Assembly (NCBI RefSeq): GCF_030287445.1
Contig: NZ_JASVWB010000002.1
Location: 2,604,001 to 2,668,000 of the forward strand
DNA: 64,000 nt
Source of the DNA: Streptomyces sp. ALI-76-A
GTDB lineage: Bacteria; Actinomycetota; Actinomycetes; Streptomycetales; Streptomycetaceae
Direction of reading: 5' to 3'
A program made the position numbers and the translations under genes. Under the pieces are notes generated by a model. That model was not told the DNA's origin. It saw only the letters and a program-made list of their open reading frames with translations, and did no database searches. This document shows positions 1 through 7,106 of the stretch, piece by piece; within the stretch, counting starts at the first letter, position 1, and each line of letters opens with the position of its first letter.

Positions 1-552
1 CGGGAACTCGTACTCCGCACGCACCTCGTTGACCCCGTCGCCGAGCGGCTCGGACGAGGCGACCCGCACGATGAAACCGCTGGGGTCGACCCGCTCGCGC
101 GGCACGTTCGTGTGGTAGTCCTCGCCCTCGCGCTGGATGAGCACGCAGCCGTCCCGCGCGACATGACGGGAGCACGCGGCCAGCAGCCCCTGCCGTACCC
201 GGACGTCTCCGGAGTGGACCAGGAACGACGCGAGCAGCACCACGTCGAACGTCTCCCCCAGGTGGAGATCCTCGATGGGGCTGCGTATCGTGCGCGCTCC
301 GCGGACGCGCTCCAGCATCTCGGGGGACTCGTCCACCGCCGTGACCCGGAAGCCCCGTTCCAGCAGGGGATGGGTCATCCGCCCGACACCGCTGCCCAGT
401 TCCAGGACGAGCGCCCCCGCCGGCACGGCCGCGGTGATGATGTCCGGCTCGGGCCCCGCGGGCAGCCGGGAGTAGAACTCGACCGCACAGCCGTCCGGGG
501 TGATCGCCCCGGGCCCCGTCCCCTTGTGTCCCGTTCGGGTGTTCAGCTCCAT
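1..552 (-). CDS. Class I SAM-dependent methyltransferase (3' end missing)
   Basis: Reading from an ATG at 552 gives 184 codons open to the window edge, so the C-terminus is missing. The protein shows the class I methyltransferase fold: motif I reads VLELGSGVGRMT near residues 48-59, followed by an acidic ribose-binding loop (VDESPEML) and a motif IV-like stretch (FDVVLLASFLVHSG). The substrate cannot be told from sequence. It reads in the same direction as the acyltransferase gene upstream (gap about 60 nt) and may be co-transcribed with it. There is no strong Shine-Dalgarno before the ATG, so the start could lie elsewhere. What is seen is the SAM-binding core; any specific reaction would be a guess. 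Confidence 0.8.
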   Translation of the reverse strand, partial: MELNTRTGHKGTGPGAITPDGCAVEFYSRLPAGPEPDIITAAVPAGALVLELGSGVGRMTHPLLERGFRVTAVDESPEMLERVRGARTIRSPIEDLHLGETFDVVLLASFLVHSGDVRVRQGLLAACSRHVARDGCVLIQREGEDYHTNVPRERVDPSGFIVRVASSEPLGDGVNEVRAEYEFP

Positions 553-614
553 GCCGGTCCAACGGCCCGTATCCGCACGGTCGTTCCCGTCCGGCCCGGA
601 TTCACCCGTCCGAG

Positions 615-1514
615 CTACAGCGGAAACCAGCCGTGCCCCATGTACCAGTGGCCGCCCGCCCGCAGATGGTCACCGACGGCCCGCTCCACGGACGTGCGCC
701 GCGGCAGGCTCTCCACCTCCAGCTCCGGGTCCCCGAACACGAACCGGACCGGTTCCATGTCCGACGGCTCCGTGCCCTCGCGGGCGACGCGGAAGCGCTC
801 CTGGAACCGGACGATGTTGGAGTCCTCGGACAGGTACCGCTTCAACTGCGGGTCGAGCAGCCAGGAGTGGCAGAGCACGGCCCGGTACCGCTCCTCCGGG
901 TAGTACCGCGCGAAGAACTCCCCGGCCAGCGCCAGCGAGCGGTCGCAGGCGGCCGGGGACAGCGGGCCGAGGAAGTCGGGGACATGGAGGTTCAGACAGG
1001 GCGCGCCGAGGGCCACGTCCAGTCCGGCCGCCGCGAGCGCCCGCGCCGTACGCTCCCCGTGCCGCGCCCGTTCGAACTGCAGTCGGCCGAGCTGGTAGAG
1101 CTCGCCCCGGAAGTGGTGGGTGAGCCACCGCAGCGCCTCCACGCCCGCCCGGCCGTGCCGCCTGCGGTACACGGCCATGTTCCGGCCGAGGTCGGCGAGG
1201 GTGCGCCGGGAGACGTCGGCGGGGATGCCGCGCTCCCGGTGGTGGGCCCGGGCGTGGGGCAGTGCCGCCACGAACACGTACACGGGGAAGCAGCGCCGCA
1301 GGGCGCCGGACGCCCAGTCGAGCTCGGGCACGTCGACCGTGCCGCGGATCTCTCCCATGTCCCGGACGAGCGTCTCGACCGACGCCTCGAGGAACCGCAG
1401 CAGCTCGGGATCGTCCATGACCCGTCGGCCCATCCGGACGAGTTCGTCGATGTCCTCGTGCGGGACGGCCAGGTCCAGCAGCACCTCGGCCAGCTCATCG
1501 GCGTCCGGAAGCAC
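615..1514 (-). CDS. Acyltransferase domain-containing protein (NAT_N/GNAT_C type)
   Basis: A 299-residue protein starting at GTG 1514, preceded by an AAGGGG ribosome-binding site at about -8. Longer readings extend to 1784 but have a low-complexity, non-protein-like N-terminus and overlap the divergent gene at 1591, so they were rejected. The sequence resembles the actinobacterial family with an N-terminal all-helical NAT_N domain and a C-terminal GNAT-like domain. The stretch around residues 210-245 (ARYYPEERYRAV, SWLLDPQLKRYL) is typical of the C-terminal half. It is probably a cytoplasmic acyl-CoA-dependent acyltransferase with unknown acceptor. Family assignment is from memory of these motifs; no reaction is established. 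Confidence 0.7.
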   Translation of the reverse strand: MLPDADELAEVLLDLAVPHEDIDELVRMGRRVMDDPELLRFLEASVETLVRDMGEIRGTVDVPELDWASGALRRCFPVYVFVAALPHARAHHRERGIPADVSRRTLADLGRNMAVYRRRHGRAGVEALRWLTHHFRGELYQLGRLQFERARHGERTARALAAAGLDVALGAPCLNLHVPDFLGPLSPAACDRSLALAGEFFARYYPEERYRAVLCHSWLLDPQLKRYLSEDSNIVRFQERFRVAREGTEPSDMEPVRFVFGDPELEVESLPRRTSVERAVGDHLRAGGHWYMGHGWFPL

Positions 1515-1590
1515 GTGGCGACCCCTTGTCCGGACGCGTTGGTGGACGTCCCTTGCGAAGAGTACGTTGCGCGGAGGAGGAGTGATCCAG

Positions 1591-1857
1591 ATGCGTACGG
1601 GCAGCGAACCGAGGACCGCGCGCAGTGCGCTGCGAGCGCGGTTCTGGCTGAGTGTGTGGGGCCTGATCTGGGCGACCGTCGGTACGGCCGCGTTCGCGCT
1701 GGCGGGGCGCCCCGGCTGGGCGATCGCCTGCGGGACGCTGTGGCTGGTGATCACGGTCGACCTGGCCCTCGTCACCAGGCACATCCGCCAGGGCCCGCAC
1801 TACCAGCCGGGCCCCGGCGTCCCGCCGTACCAGCCCCCGGAGGACCGGCACCGTTAG
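1591..1857 (+). CDS. DUF6343 family small membrane protein
   Basis: An 88-residue protein with ATG at 1591 behind a near-perfect GGAGGAGGAG ribosome-binding site. It opens MRTGSEPRTARSALRAR and then has two hydrophobic segments (about residues 19-38 and 42-60), ending in a Pro-rich hydrophilic tail (PGPGVPPYQPPEDRHR). This arrangement matches the DUF6343 family common in Streptomyces, whose function is unknown. It is divergent from the acyltransferase gene, with only 76 nt between start codons, so their promoters must overlap. A GTG at 1582 is in frame but sits inside the ribosome-binding site. Confidence 0.8.
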   Translation: MRTGSEPRTARSALRARFWLSVWGLIWATVGTAAFALAGRPGWAIACGTLWLVITVDLALVTRHIRQGPHYQPGPGVPPYQPPEDRHR

Positions 1858-1884
1858 CCGGCCGCCGTCAGACCACGGGCCGGC
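1857..1884. terminator. Weak hairpin between convergent genes
   Basis: A 7-bp G/C stem (GCCGGCC at 1857-1863 pairing with GGCCGGC at 1878-1884, loop 14 nt) begins in the stop codon of the DUF6343 gene and lies before the convergent TPR gene end at 1950. It could act as a bidirectional terminator. There is no T-tract, so support is modest. Confidence 0.3.
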
Positions 1885-1949
1885 GCCGGTCGACGGTCAT
1901 CCACCGAGGGCTCACCAGCCGTCCCGACCGGCACGGACGCCCCCGGCCC

Positions 1950-2330
1950 TCACGACTCGAAGCGAGCCGCCTTCAGGAACTCCGGCTTCGGATCCAGCGC
2001 GGCCGCCAGGCGGAAGTGGCGCCGGGCCTCGTCGGACCGGCCCTGACGCTCATAGGTCCGGGCGAGCGCGAAGTGCGCGAACGCGTTGTCCGGCTCGCGC
2101 TCCAGCACGATGGTGAACTCCAGCTCCGCGGGCCTGAGCTGCGCGGCGGCGAAGAAGGACCGCGCGCGCAGCAGCCGGGCCGCGGTGTTCTCCGGGTGGG
2201 CGGCGATCACCGAGTCGAGCAGCTTCACCGCGCCCCGCGGGTCCCGGGCGGCGAGCAACTGCTCGGCGGCACGGAAGTCGATGACATGCGTCTCCGGAGT
2301 ACGTCCGGTCGATCCACTGGTCTCGGCCAC
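1950..2330 (-). CDS. Small tetratricopeptide-repeat protein
   Basis: 126 residues from GTG 2330, with AAGGAC about 8 nt upstream. Residues about 20-120 form three helix-turn-helix TPR units, with the usual small/hydrophobic spacing (for example NTAARLLRARSFFAAAQLR and NAFAHFALARTYERQGR). TPR proteins are protein-interaction scaffolds; no catalytic domain is present. It lies 50 nt downstream of coaE on the same strand and is likely co-transcribed with it, so it may share the DNA-damage-type promoter upstream of coaE. The partner is unknown. Confidence 0.8.
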   Translation of the reverse strand: MAETSGSTGRTPETHVIDFRAAEQLLAARDPRGAVKLLDSVIAAHPENTAARLLRARSFFAAAQLRPAELEFTIVLEREPDNAFAHFALARTYERQGRSDEARRHFRLAAALDPKPEFLKAARFES

Positions 2331-2380
2331 GGCACAGTCCTTCCCTCACTCCAGGGGTTCAACGCCCGGACCGCGGAGCG

Positions 2381-2998
2381 CTATTCCTGAGGGGGCCGGG
2401 GCGTGTGGGCTCTGCGCAGCAGGTCGGCCCACACCTCCCGTACGCGTCGCCGCAGGTCGTCCAGGGGTACGTCGTTGTCGATGACGATGTCCGCGATCTC
2501 CAGGCGCTTCTCGCGGGTCGCCTGGGCGGCCATGCGCGCGCGGGCGTCCTCCTCGGTCATGCCGCGCAGCCGGACGAGGCGGTCGAGCTGGGTTTTGGGG
2601 CTCGCGTCGACGACGACCACGACGTCGTACAGCGGGGCGAGGCCGTTCTCCGTGAGGAGCGGGACGTCGTGGACGACGACGGCGTCCTCGGCGGCGGCGG
2701 TCTCCAGTTCGCGGGAGCGGGCGCCCACCAACGGATGGACGATCCCGTTCAGGACGGCGAGCTTGTCGGGGTCGGCGAAGACGATCGAGCCGAGCCGGGG
2801 CCGGTCCAGGCTGCCGTCGGCCGTCAGGATGTCCGGGCCGAACGCCTCGACGACCGAGGCGAGGCCGGGCGTCCCGGGCGCGACGACCTCCCGTGCGATC
2901 CGGTCGGCATCGATCAATACCGCGCCGCACTCCACGAGCAGCCGCGACACCTCGCTCTTTCCGGCACCGATACCGCCGGTCAGGCCCACTTTCAGCAT
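2381..2998 (-). CDS. coaE: Dephospho-CoA kinase
   Basis: Catalyses the last step of coenzyme A synthesis, ATP-dependent phosphorylation of the 3'-OH of dephospho-CoA. The 205-residue protein begins MLKVGLTGG and has a P-loop GGIGAGKS at about residues 8-15, the CoaE-specific DADRIARE segment, and a lid region rich in Arg ([17 protein letters not shown]). The length fits the family. ATG 2998 is chosen over an in-frame start at 3022 because the glycine-rich loop should be near the N-terminus and because a TAAGCT -10 hexamer lies exactly 7 nt upstream, implying a leaderless transcript. The TPR gene follows on the same strand. Confidence 0.95.
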   Translation of the reverse strand: MLKVGLTGGIGAGKSEVSRLLVECGAVLIDADRIAREVVAPGTPGLASVVEAFGPDILTADGSLDRPRLGSIVFADPDKLAVLNGIVHPLVGARSRELETAAAEDAVVVHDVPLLTENGLAPLYDVVVVVDASPKTQLDRLVRLRGMTEEDARARMAAQATREKRLEIADIVIDNDVPLDDLRRRVREVWADLLRRAHTPRPPQE

Positions 2999-3005
2999 GA
3001 GCCGA

Positions 3006-3028
3006 AGCTTAGGGCCTGCCACTGACAG
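3006..3028 (-). promoter_or_regulatory. RecA-NDp / PafBC-type promoter of coaE
   Basis: On the minus strand CTGTCAGTGGC (3018-3028) is followed by 6 nt and then TAAGCT (3006-3011), 7 nt before the coaE ATG. This fits the actinobacterial RecA-independent DNA-damage promoter TTGTCAGTGGC-N6-TAnnnT that PafBC activates. The same layout occurs upstream of polA in this window. Binding by PafBC is inferred. Confidence 0.7.
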
Positions 3029-3055
3029 CGGTCCCGGCGGGACGTGCGGCGGGAC

Positions 3056-3994
3056 TCAGCCGTCGCCCTCCCGCTCCGCCAGGAACCGCTCGAACTCGCG
3101 GCCGATCTCGTCCGCCGAGGGGATCTCGACGGGCTCGGCGAGCATGTTGCCGCGGGTCTCGCCACCCGCGGCGGCGTCGTACTGGTGCTCGAGGCCCTGC
3201 ACGAGCGCGACGAGGTCCTCGTCGCCCTCCTGGATCTGCCGGTCGATCTCGGTCTGCGTGCGGTGGGCGTCCGTGCGCAGGGCGTGCGCGATGCCCGGCA
3301 GGACCAGACCGGTCGCCGCCGTGATGGCCTCCAGGACGGTCAGTGCCGCGTCAGGGTACGGGGAGCGGGCGATGTAGTGCGGCACGTGCGCGGCGACACC
3401 CAGGACCTCGTGGCCGGCCTCCATGAGGCGGTACTCGACCAGGGACTCGGCGCTGCCGGGCACCTGGGCCTCCTCGAAGGGGCTGCGGTGACCGGGGACG
3501 AGGTCGTTGCGGTTGCCGTGCGGGGTGAGGCCCACCGGGCGGGTGTGCGGGACGCCCATGGGGATGCCGTGGAAGTTCACCGACAGGCGGACGCCGAGCC
3601 GCTCCACGATCTGCTGGACCGCCGCGGCGAATCGCTCCCACTCCACGTCCGGCTCGGGGCCCGACAGCAGCAGGAAGGGCGCTCCGGTGGCGTCCTGCAC
3701 CAGCCGCACCTCGAGGGTGGGCTCCTCGTACTCGGCCCAGCGGTCGCGCTTGAACGTCAGCAGGGGGCGGCGGGCGCGGTAGTCGACCAGCCGGTCGTGG
3801 TCGAAGCGGGCGACGACCTGATGAGGCAGCGAGTCGAGCAGCCGGTCGACGATCTGGTCACCGGTCTCACCCGCGTCGATGTATCCGTCGAAGTGGTAGA
3901 GCATGACAAGTCCGGCCGACTCCTGGGCGAGCGCCATGTCGACCACGGCGAGGCCCTTCGGCTCCCATGCGTACAAACCCTGCGGATCAAGCAC
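3056..3994 (-). CDS. PAC2 family (proteasome assembly chaperone 2-like) protein
   Basis: 312 residues from GTG 3994, behind a GAGGAGGAGC ribosome-binding site. The central segment ([20 protein letters not shown], about residues 143-162) and the following Ser/Glu-rich loop are typical of bacterial PAC2-domain proteins, as is the later [15 protein letters not shown]. These resemble eukaryotic proteasome-assembly chaperones; in actinobacteria the role is not settled, although proteasomes are present. The C-terminus is helical and charged. It is followed downstream by coaE but with a separate promoter motif, and preceded upstream by the rpsA terminator, so it is probably transcribed on its own. 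Confidence 0.85.
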   Translation of the reverse strand: MLDPQGLYAWEPKGLAVVDMALAQESAGLVMLYHFDGYIDAGETGDQIVDRLLDSLPHQVVARFDHDRLVDYRARRPLLTFKRDRWAEYEEPTLEVRLVQDATGAPFLLLSGPEPDVEWERFAAAVQQIVERLGVRLSVNFHGIPMGVPHTRPVGLTPHGNRNDLVPGHRSPFEEAQVPGSAESLVEYRLMEAGHEVLGVAAHVPHYIARSPYPDAALTVLEAITAATGLVLPGIAHALRTDAHRTQTEIDRQIQEGDEDLVALVQGLEHQYDAAAGGETRGNMLAEPVEIPSADEIGREFERFLAEREGDG

Positions 3995-4210
3995 TGTGAC
4001 CGCTCCTCCTCGTGTTCGTACTCCACAACGCGGCGCAGGACGTGGGCATTCCCGCCCGCGCCCCTGATCAGGCTCCTCCTCCGGGCTTTTCCTGCGCCGC
4101 GCCGGCGCGTCACCGGCCCGCGCGCGGGCAGCACGGTCGCGCGTGCACGACCGGGGAACCTCCGCCTGCTCGGTGACGACCCGTCAGCGACGACCGGTCC
4201 CCGGAAAACC

Positions 4211-4246
4211 CTGAAGGGCCGTACCTCGAAAGGTACGGCCCTTCAG
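4211..4246 (-). terminator. rpsA terminator
   Basis: A perfect 15-bp inverted repeat (4211-4225 with 4232-4246), extendable to 16 bp over a CGAA tetraloop. It starts 32 nt after the rpsA stop codon. In the rpsA direction it is followed by GGTTTTCC, a short T-run. This is a convincing intrinsic terminator. Confidence 0.85.
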
Positions 4247-4277
4247 CTAGCGGCTAAGCCTCAGCGGCAAGCGGTGT

Positions 4278-5783
4278 TCAGCTCTGGCCGCCGGCCAGCT
4301 TCTCGCGCAGCGCGGCAAGCGCCTCGTCCGAGGCCAGCGCACCAGAGGTGTCGGCGCCCTCGGAGGAGTACGAACCGCCGCCGCCACCGGACGCGGCCGG
4401 AGCCGGACCCGCGACGTCGGTACCCTCGGCAGCGGCCTTCTCGTCCGCTTCGCGGGACTTGATGACCTGCTGCTGGTGCTGCTCGAAGCGGGACTGCGCC
4501 TCGGCGTACTGGCGCTCCCACTCCTCGCGCTGCTTCTCGTACCCCTCGAGCCAGTCGTTGGTCTCGGGGTCGAAGCCCTCGGGGTAGATGTAGTTGCCCT
4601 GGTCGTCGTACGACGCGGCCATGCCGTACAGCGTCGGGTCGAACTCGACCGAGGCCGGGTCGGAGCCGAAGGACTCGTTGGCCTGCTTGAGGGACAGCGA
4701 GATCCGGCGACGCTCGAGGTCGATGTCGATGACCTTGACGAAGATCTCGTCGTTGACCTGGACGACCTGCTCCGGGATCTCCACGTGGCGCTCGGCCAGC
4801 TCGGAGATGTGGACCAGACCCTCGATGCCCTCGTCCACGCGGACGAACGCACCGAACGGAACCAGCTTCGTGACCTTGCCGGGCACGACCTGGCCGATCT
4901 GGTGGGTCCGGGCGAACTGCTGCCACGGGTCTTCCTGGGTCGCCTTCAGCGACAGGGAGACACGCTCGCGGTCCATGTCGACGTCGAGGACCTCGACGGT
5001 GACTTCCTGGCCGACCTCGACAACCTCGGAGGGGTGGTCGATGTGCTTCCAGGAGAGCTCCGAGACGTGGACCAGTCCGTCGACGCCACCCAGGTCCACG
5101 AAGGCACCGAAGTTGACGATCGAGGAGACGACGCCGGAACGGACCTGACCCTTCTGGAGGGTCGTGAGGAAGGTCTGGCGGACCTCGGACTGGGTCTGCT
5201 CGAGCCAGGCACGGCGGGACAGGACCACGTTGTTGCGGTTCTTGTCCAGCTCGATGATCTTGGCCTCGAGCTCCTTGCCCACGTAGGGCTGGAGGTCGCG
5301 GACACGGCGCATCTCGACGAGGGAAGCCGGCAGGAAGCCACGGAGGCCGATGTCGAGGATGAGACCACCCTTGACGACCTCGATGACGGTACCGGTGACG
5401 ATGCCGTCCTCTTCCTTGATCTTCTCGATGGTGCCCCAGGCGCGCTCGTACTGGGCGCGCTTCTTCGAGAGGATCAGGCGGCCTTCCTTGTCCTCCTTCT
5501 GGAGAACAAGGGCTTCGATCTCGTCACCGACGGCGACGACCTCGTTGGGGTCGACGTCGTGCTTGATCGAGAGCTCGCGGCTCGGGATGACACCTTCGGT
5601 CTTGTAACCGATGTCGAGCAGGACCTCGTCCCGGTCGACCTTCACGATGACGCCGTCGACGATGTCGCCGTCGTTGAAGTACTTGATCGTCTCGTCGATC
5701 GCGGCGAGGAAGGCTTCCTCGTTACCGATGTCGTTGACCGCTACCTGCGGAGTGGTAGAGGTGGTCTCGGTGCTGCTCGTCAT
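4278..5783 (-). CDS. rpsA: 30S ribosomal protein S1
   Basis: 501 residues starting MTSSTETTST at ATG 5783. Four S1/OB-fold RNA-binding repeats are visible at about residues 36-106, 121-190, 206-276 and 293-362; the third and fourth carry the classic pattern FGAFVDLGGVDGLVHVSEL. A C-terminal region of about 130 residues is acidic then Gly/Ser-rich. S1 delivers mRNA to the 30S subunit. The gene has its own promoter (5981-6009) and a long leader, and ends at a strong terminator. The leader has no canonical Shine-Dalgarno close to the ATG (the nearest GGAG is at about -16), which recalls the autoregulated rpsA start of other bacteria. Upstream in-frame codons to 5975 are leader sequence. Confidence 0.97.
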   Translation of the reverse strand: MTSSTETTSTTPQVAVNDIGNEEAFLAAIDETIKYFNDGDIVDGVIVKVDRDEVLLDIGYKTEGVIPSRELSIKHDVDPNEVVAVGDEIEALVLQKEDKEGRLILSKKRAQYERAWGTIEKIKEEDGIVTGTVIEVVKGGLILDIGLRGFLPASLVEMRRVRDLQPYVGKELEAKIIELDKNRNNVVLSRRAWLEQTQSEVRQTFLTTLQKGQVRSGVVSSIVNFGAFVDLGGVDGLVHVSELSWKHIDHPSEVVEVGQEVTVEVLDVDMDRERVSLSLKATQEDPWQQFARTHQIGQVVPGKVTKLVPFGAFVRVDEGIEGLVHISELAERHVEIPEQVVQVNDEIFVKVIDIDLERRRISLSLKQANESFGSDPASVEFDPTLYGMAASYDDQGNYIYPEGFDPETNDWLEGYEKQREEWERQYAEAQSRFEQHQQQVIKSREADEKAAAEGTDVAGPAPAASGGGGGSYSSEGADTSGALASDEALAALREKLAGGQS

Positions 5784-5975
5784 GTGGGAAAGGGCTCCGG
5801 TACGGACAGTGAGTCGTAGGTACTGCTTACGCCGGGAGCCCGTTTCGCTCTGAAGAAGCCGGACAGCCAAGGAAGCGCCACACAAAACCACTGGTGGCGC
5901 CTCGACAACCGAGGGGACATACAACAGATGCGAGCGCAGCCTGCTACGTCTGAGGAGCGCAGGCCCGCAGCGCAA
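5784..5975 (-). other. rpsA 5' leader with hairpin
   Basis: About 190 nt between the predicted transcription start (near 5974) and the rpsA ATG. It contains a 7-bp stem with a 12-nt loop (GCGCCAC ... GTGGCGC) around 5863-5898 and no close Shine-Dalgarno. It opens by chance in the rpsA frame but is not protein-like. A role in S1 autoregulation is inferred, not shown. Confidence 0.45.
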
Positions 5976-5980
5976 CTTGT

Positions 5981-6009
5981 AGCATACGGGGGCAGCCGGG
6001 CAGGGTCAA
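5981..6009 (-). promoter_or_regulatory. Sigma-70-type promoter of rpsA
   Basis: On the minus strand TTGACC (6004-6009), a 17-nt spacer and TATGCT (5981-5986) form a near-consensus vegetative (HrdB-type) promoter pointing at rpsA. It is unusually good for this genome, which fits a highly expressed ribosomal gene. Confidence 0.8.
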
Positions 6010-6160
6010 TGCGCGAAGGCACCCACCCGGGGCGGATCGCCGCATACCCGGCACAAAACCTGTCTCGCGAGGCTACGCGGGCCCGGCGGCGCCCCATTCG
6101 TGACGTCCACCGCGGCAGGTCGGACGGAAGAGCCCGCAGACTAATACGAGGGAGCCGGTC

Positions 6161-6970
6161 ATCCAAGAGCCCGAAGCGTCCGAGCCGGAAGTCACCCGGC
6201 GTGCGGCCGATGTCACCGAGAGTTCCCGGGCCAACCGGGGCTGGTGGGACCGCAACGCGGACGAGTACCAGGTCGAGCACGGCACGTTCCTCGGGGACGA
6301 CCGTTTCGTGTGGGGTCCCGAGGGCCTCGACGAGGTGGAGGCCGAGCTGCTCGGCCCGCCGGAGGAACTGAAGGACAAACGCGTCCTGGAGATCGGCGCC
6401 GGCGCGGCGCAGTGCGCGCGCTGGTTGGCCGCGCAGGGAGCCCGTCCGGTCGCCCTGGACATCTCCCACCGCCAGCTCCAGCACGCCCTGCGCATCGGCG
6501 GGCCCTTCCCCCTGGTGTGCGCCGACGCGGGCGCGCTGCCCTTCGCGGACGGCTCCTTCGACCTGGCCTGCTCGGCGTACGGGGCGCTGCCCTTCGTCGC
6601 CGACCCGGTGCTGGTCCTCAAGGAGGTGCGCCGGACGCTGCGTCCCGGCGGCCGTTTCGTCTTCTCGGTGACGCATCCGATCCGCTGGGCCTTCCCGGAC
6701 GAGCCCGGCCCGGAGGGGCTGACCGTCGCCGCCTCGTACTTCGACCGCACGCCCTACGTCGAGCAGGACGACGAGGGCCGCGCGGTGTACGTCGAGCACC
6801 ACCGGACGCTGGGTGACCGGGTGCGTGACGTGGTGGCCGGGGGGTTCCGCCTGGTCGACCTGGTCGAACCGGAGTGGCCGGCCTGGAACACCGCCGAGTG
6901 GGGCGGCTGGTCACCGTTGCGCGGGAACCTGATCCCCGGGACGGCGATCTTCGTGTGCGAGCGGGACTGA
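6161..6970 (+). CDS. Class I SAM-dependent methyltransferase, start codon uncertain
   Basis: The protein carries motif I (VLEIGAGAAQCARWLA), an acidic loop (VALDIS), motif IV (FDLACSAYGALPF) and the post-core LKEVRRTLRPGGRFVFS. The N-terminal segment ANRGWWDRNADEYQ, coded from about 6230, is a typical opening of this family. The only canonical in-frame start is GTG 6308, which would remove that segment. The frame is open upstream to 6104 without ATG, GTG or TTG. A GAGGGAG ribosome-binding site at 6148-6154 sits 6 nt before ATC 6161, so I annotate from there (269 aa). The true start may be a non-canonical codon or hidden by a sequence error. Substrate unknown. Confidence 0.75.
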   Translation: MQEPEASEPEVTRRAADVTESSRANRGWWDRNADEYQVEHGTFLGDDRFVWGPEGLDEVEAELLGPPEELKDKRVLEIGAGAAQCARWLAAQGARPVALDISHRQLQHALRIGGPFPLVCADAGALPFADGSFDLACSAYGALPFVADPVLVLKEVRRTLRPGGRFVFSVTHPIRWAFPDEPGPEGLTVAASYFDRTPYVEQDDEGRAVYVEHHRTLGDRVRDVVAGGFRLVDLVEPEWPAWNTAEWGGWSPLRGNLIPGTAIFVCERD

Positions 6971-7106
6971 CCCGAACGAGCGGGCGTTCGCCCGAGCCGG
7001 CGGTCCTCGGGCGGCACTGAGCGGTGCTTTTCGGGTGGTGCTGAGCGGTACTGACGGAACGCACGCGCGCGTGGGGCCTCTTCGCCCGGCGTACGACACT
7101 GGGGGC

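Noticed and set aside
2346..2930. A 194-codon minus-strand frame overlapping coaE
   Set aside because: Arg-rich frame-shifted reading of coaE; coaE has the P-loop and full family length.
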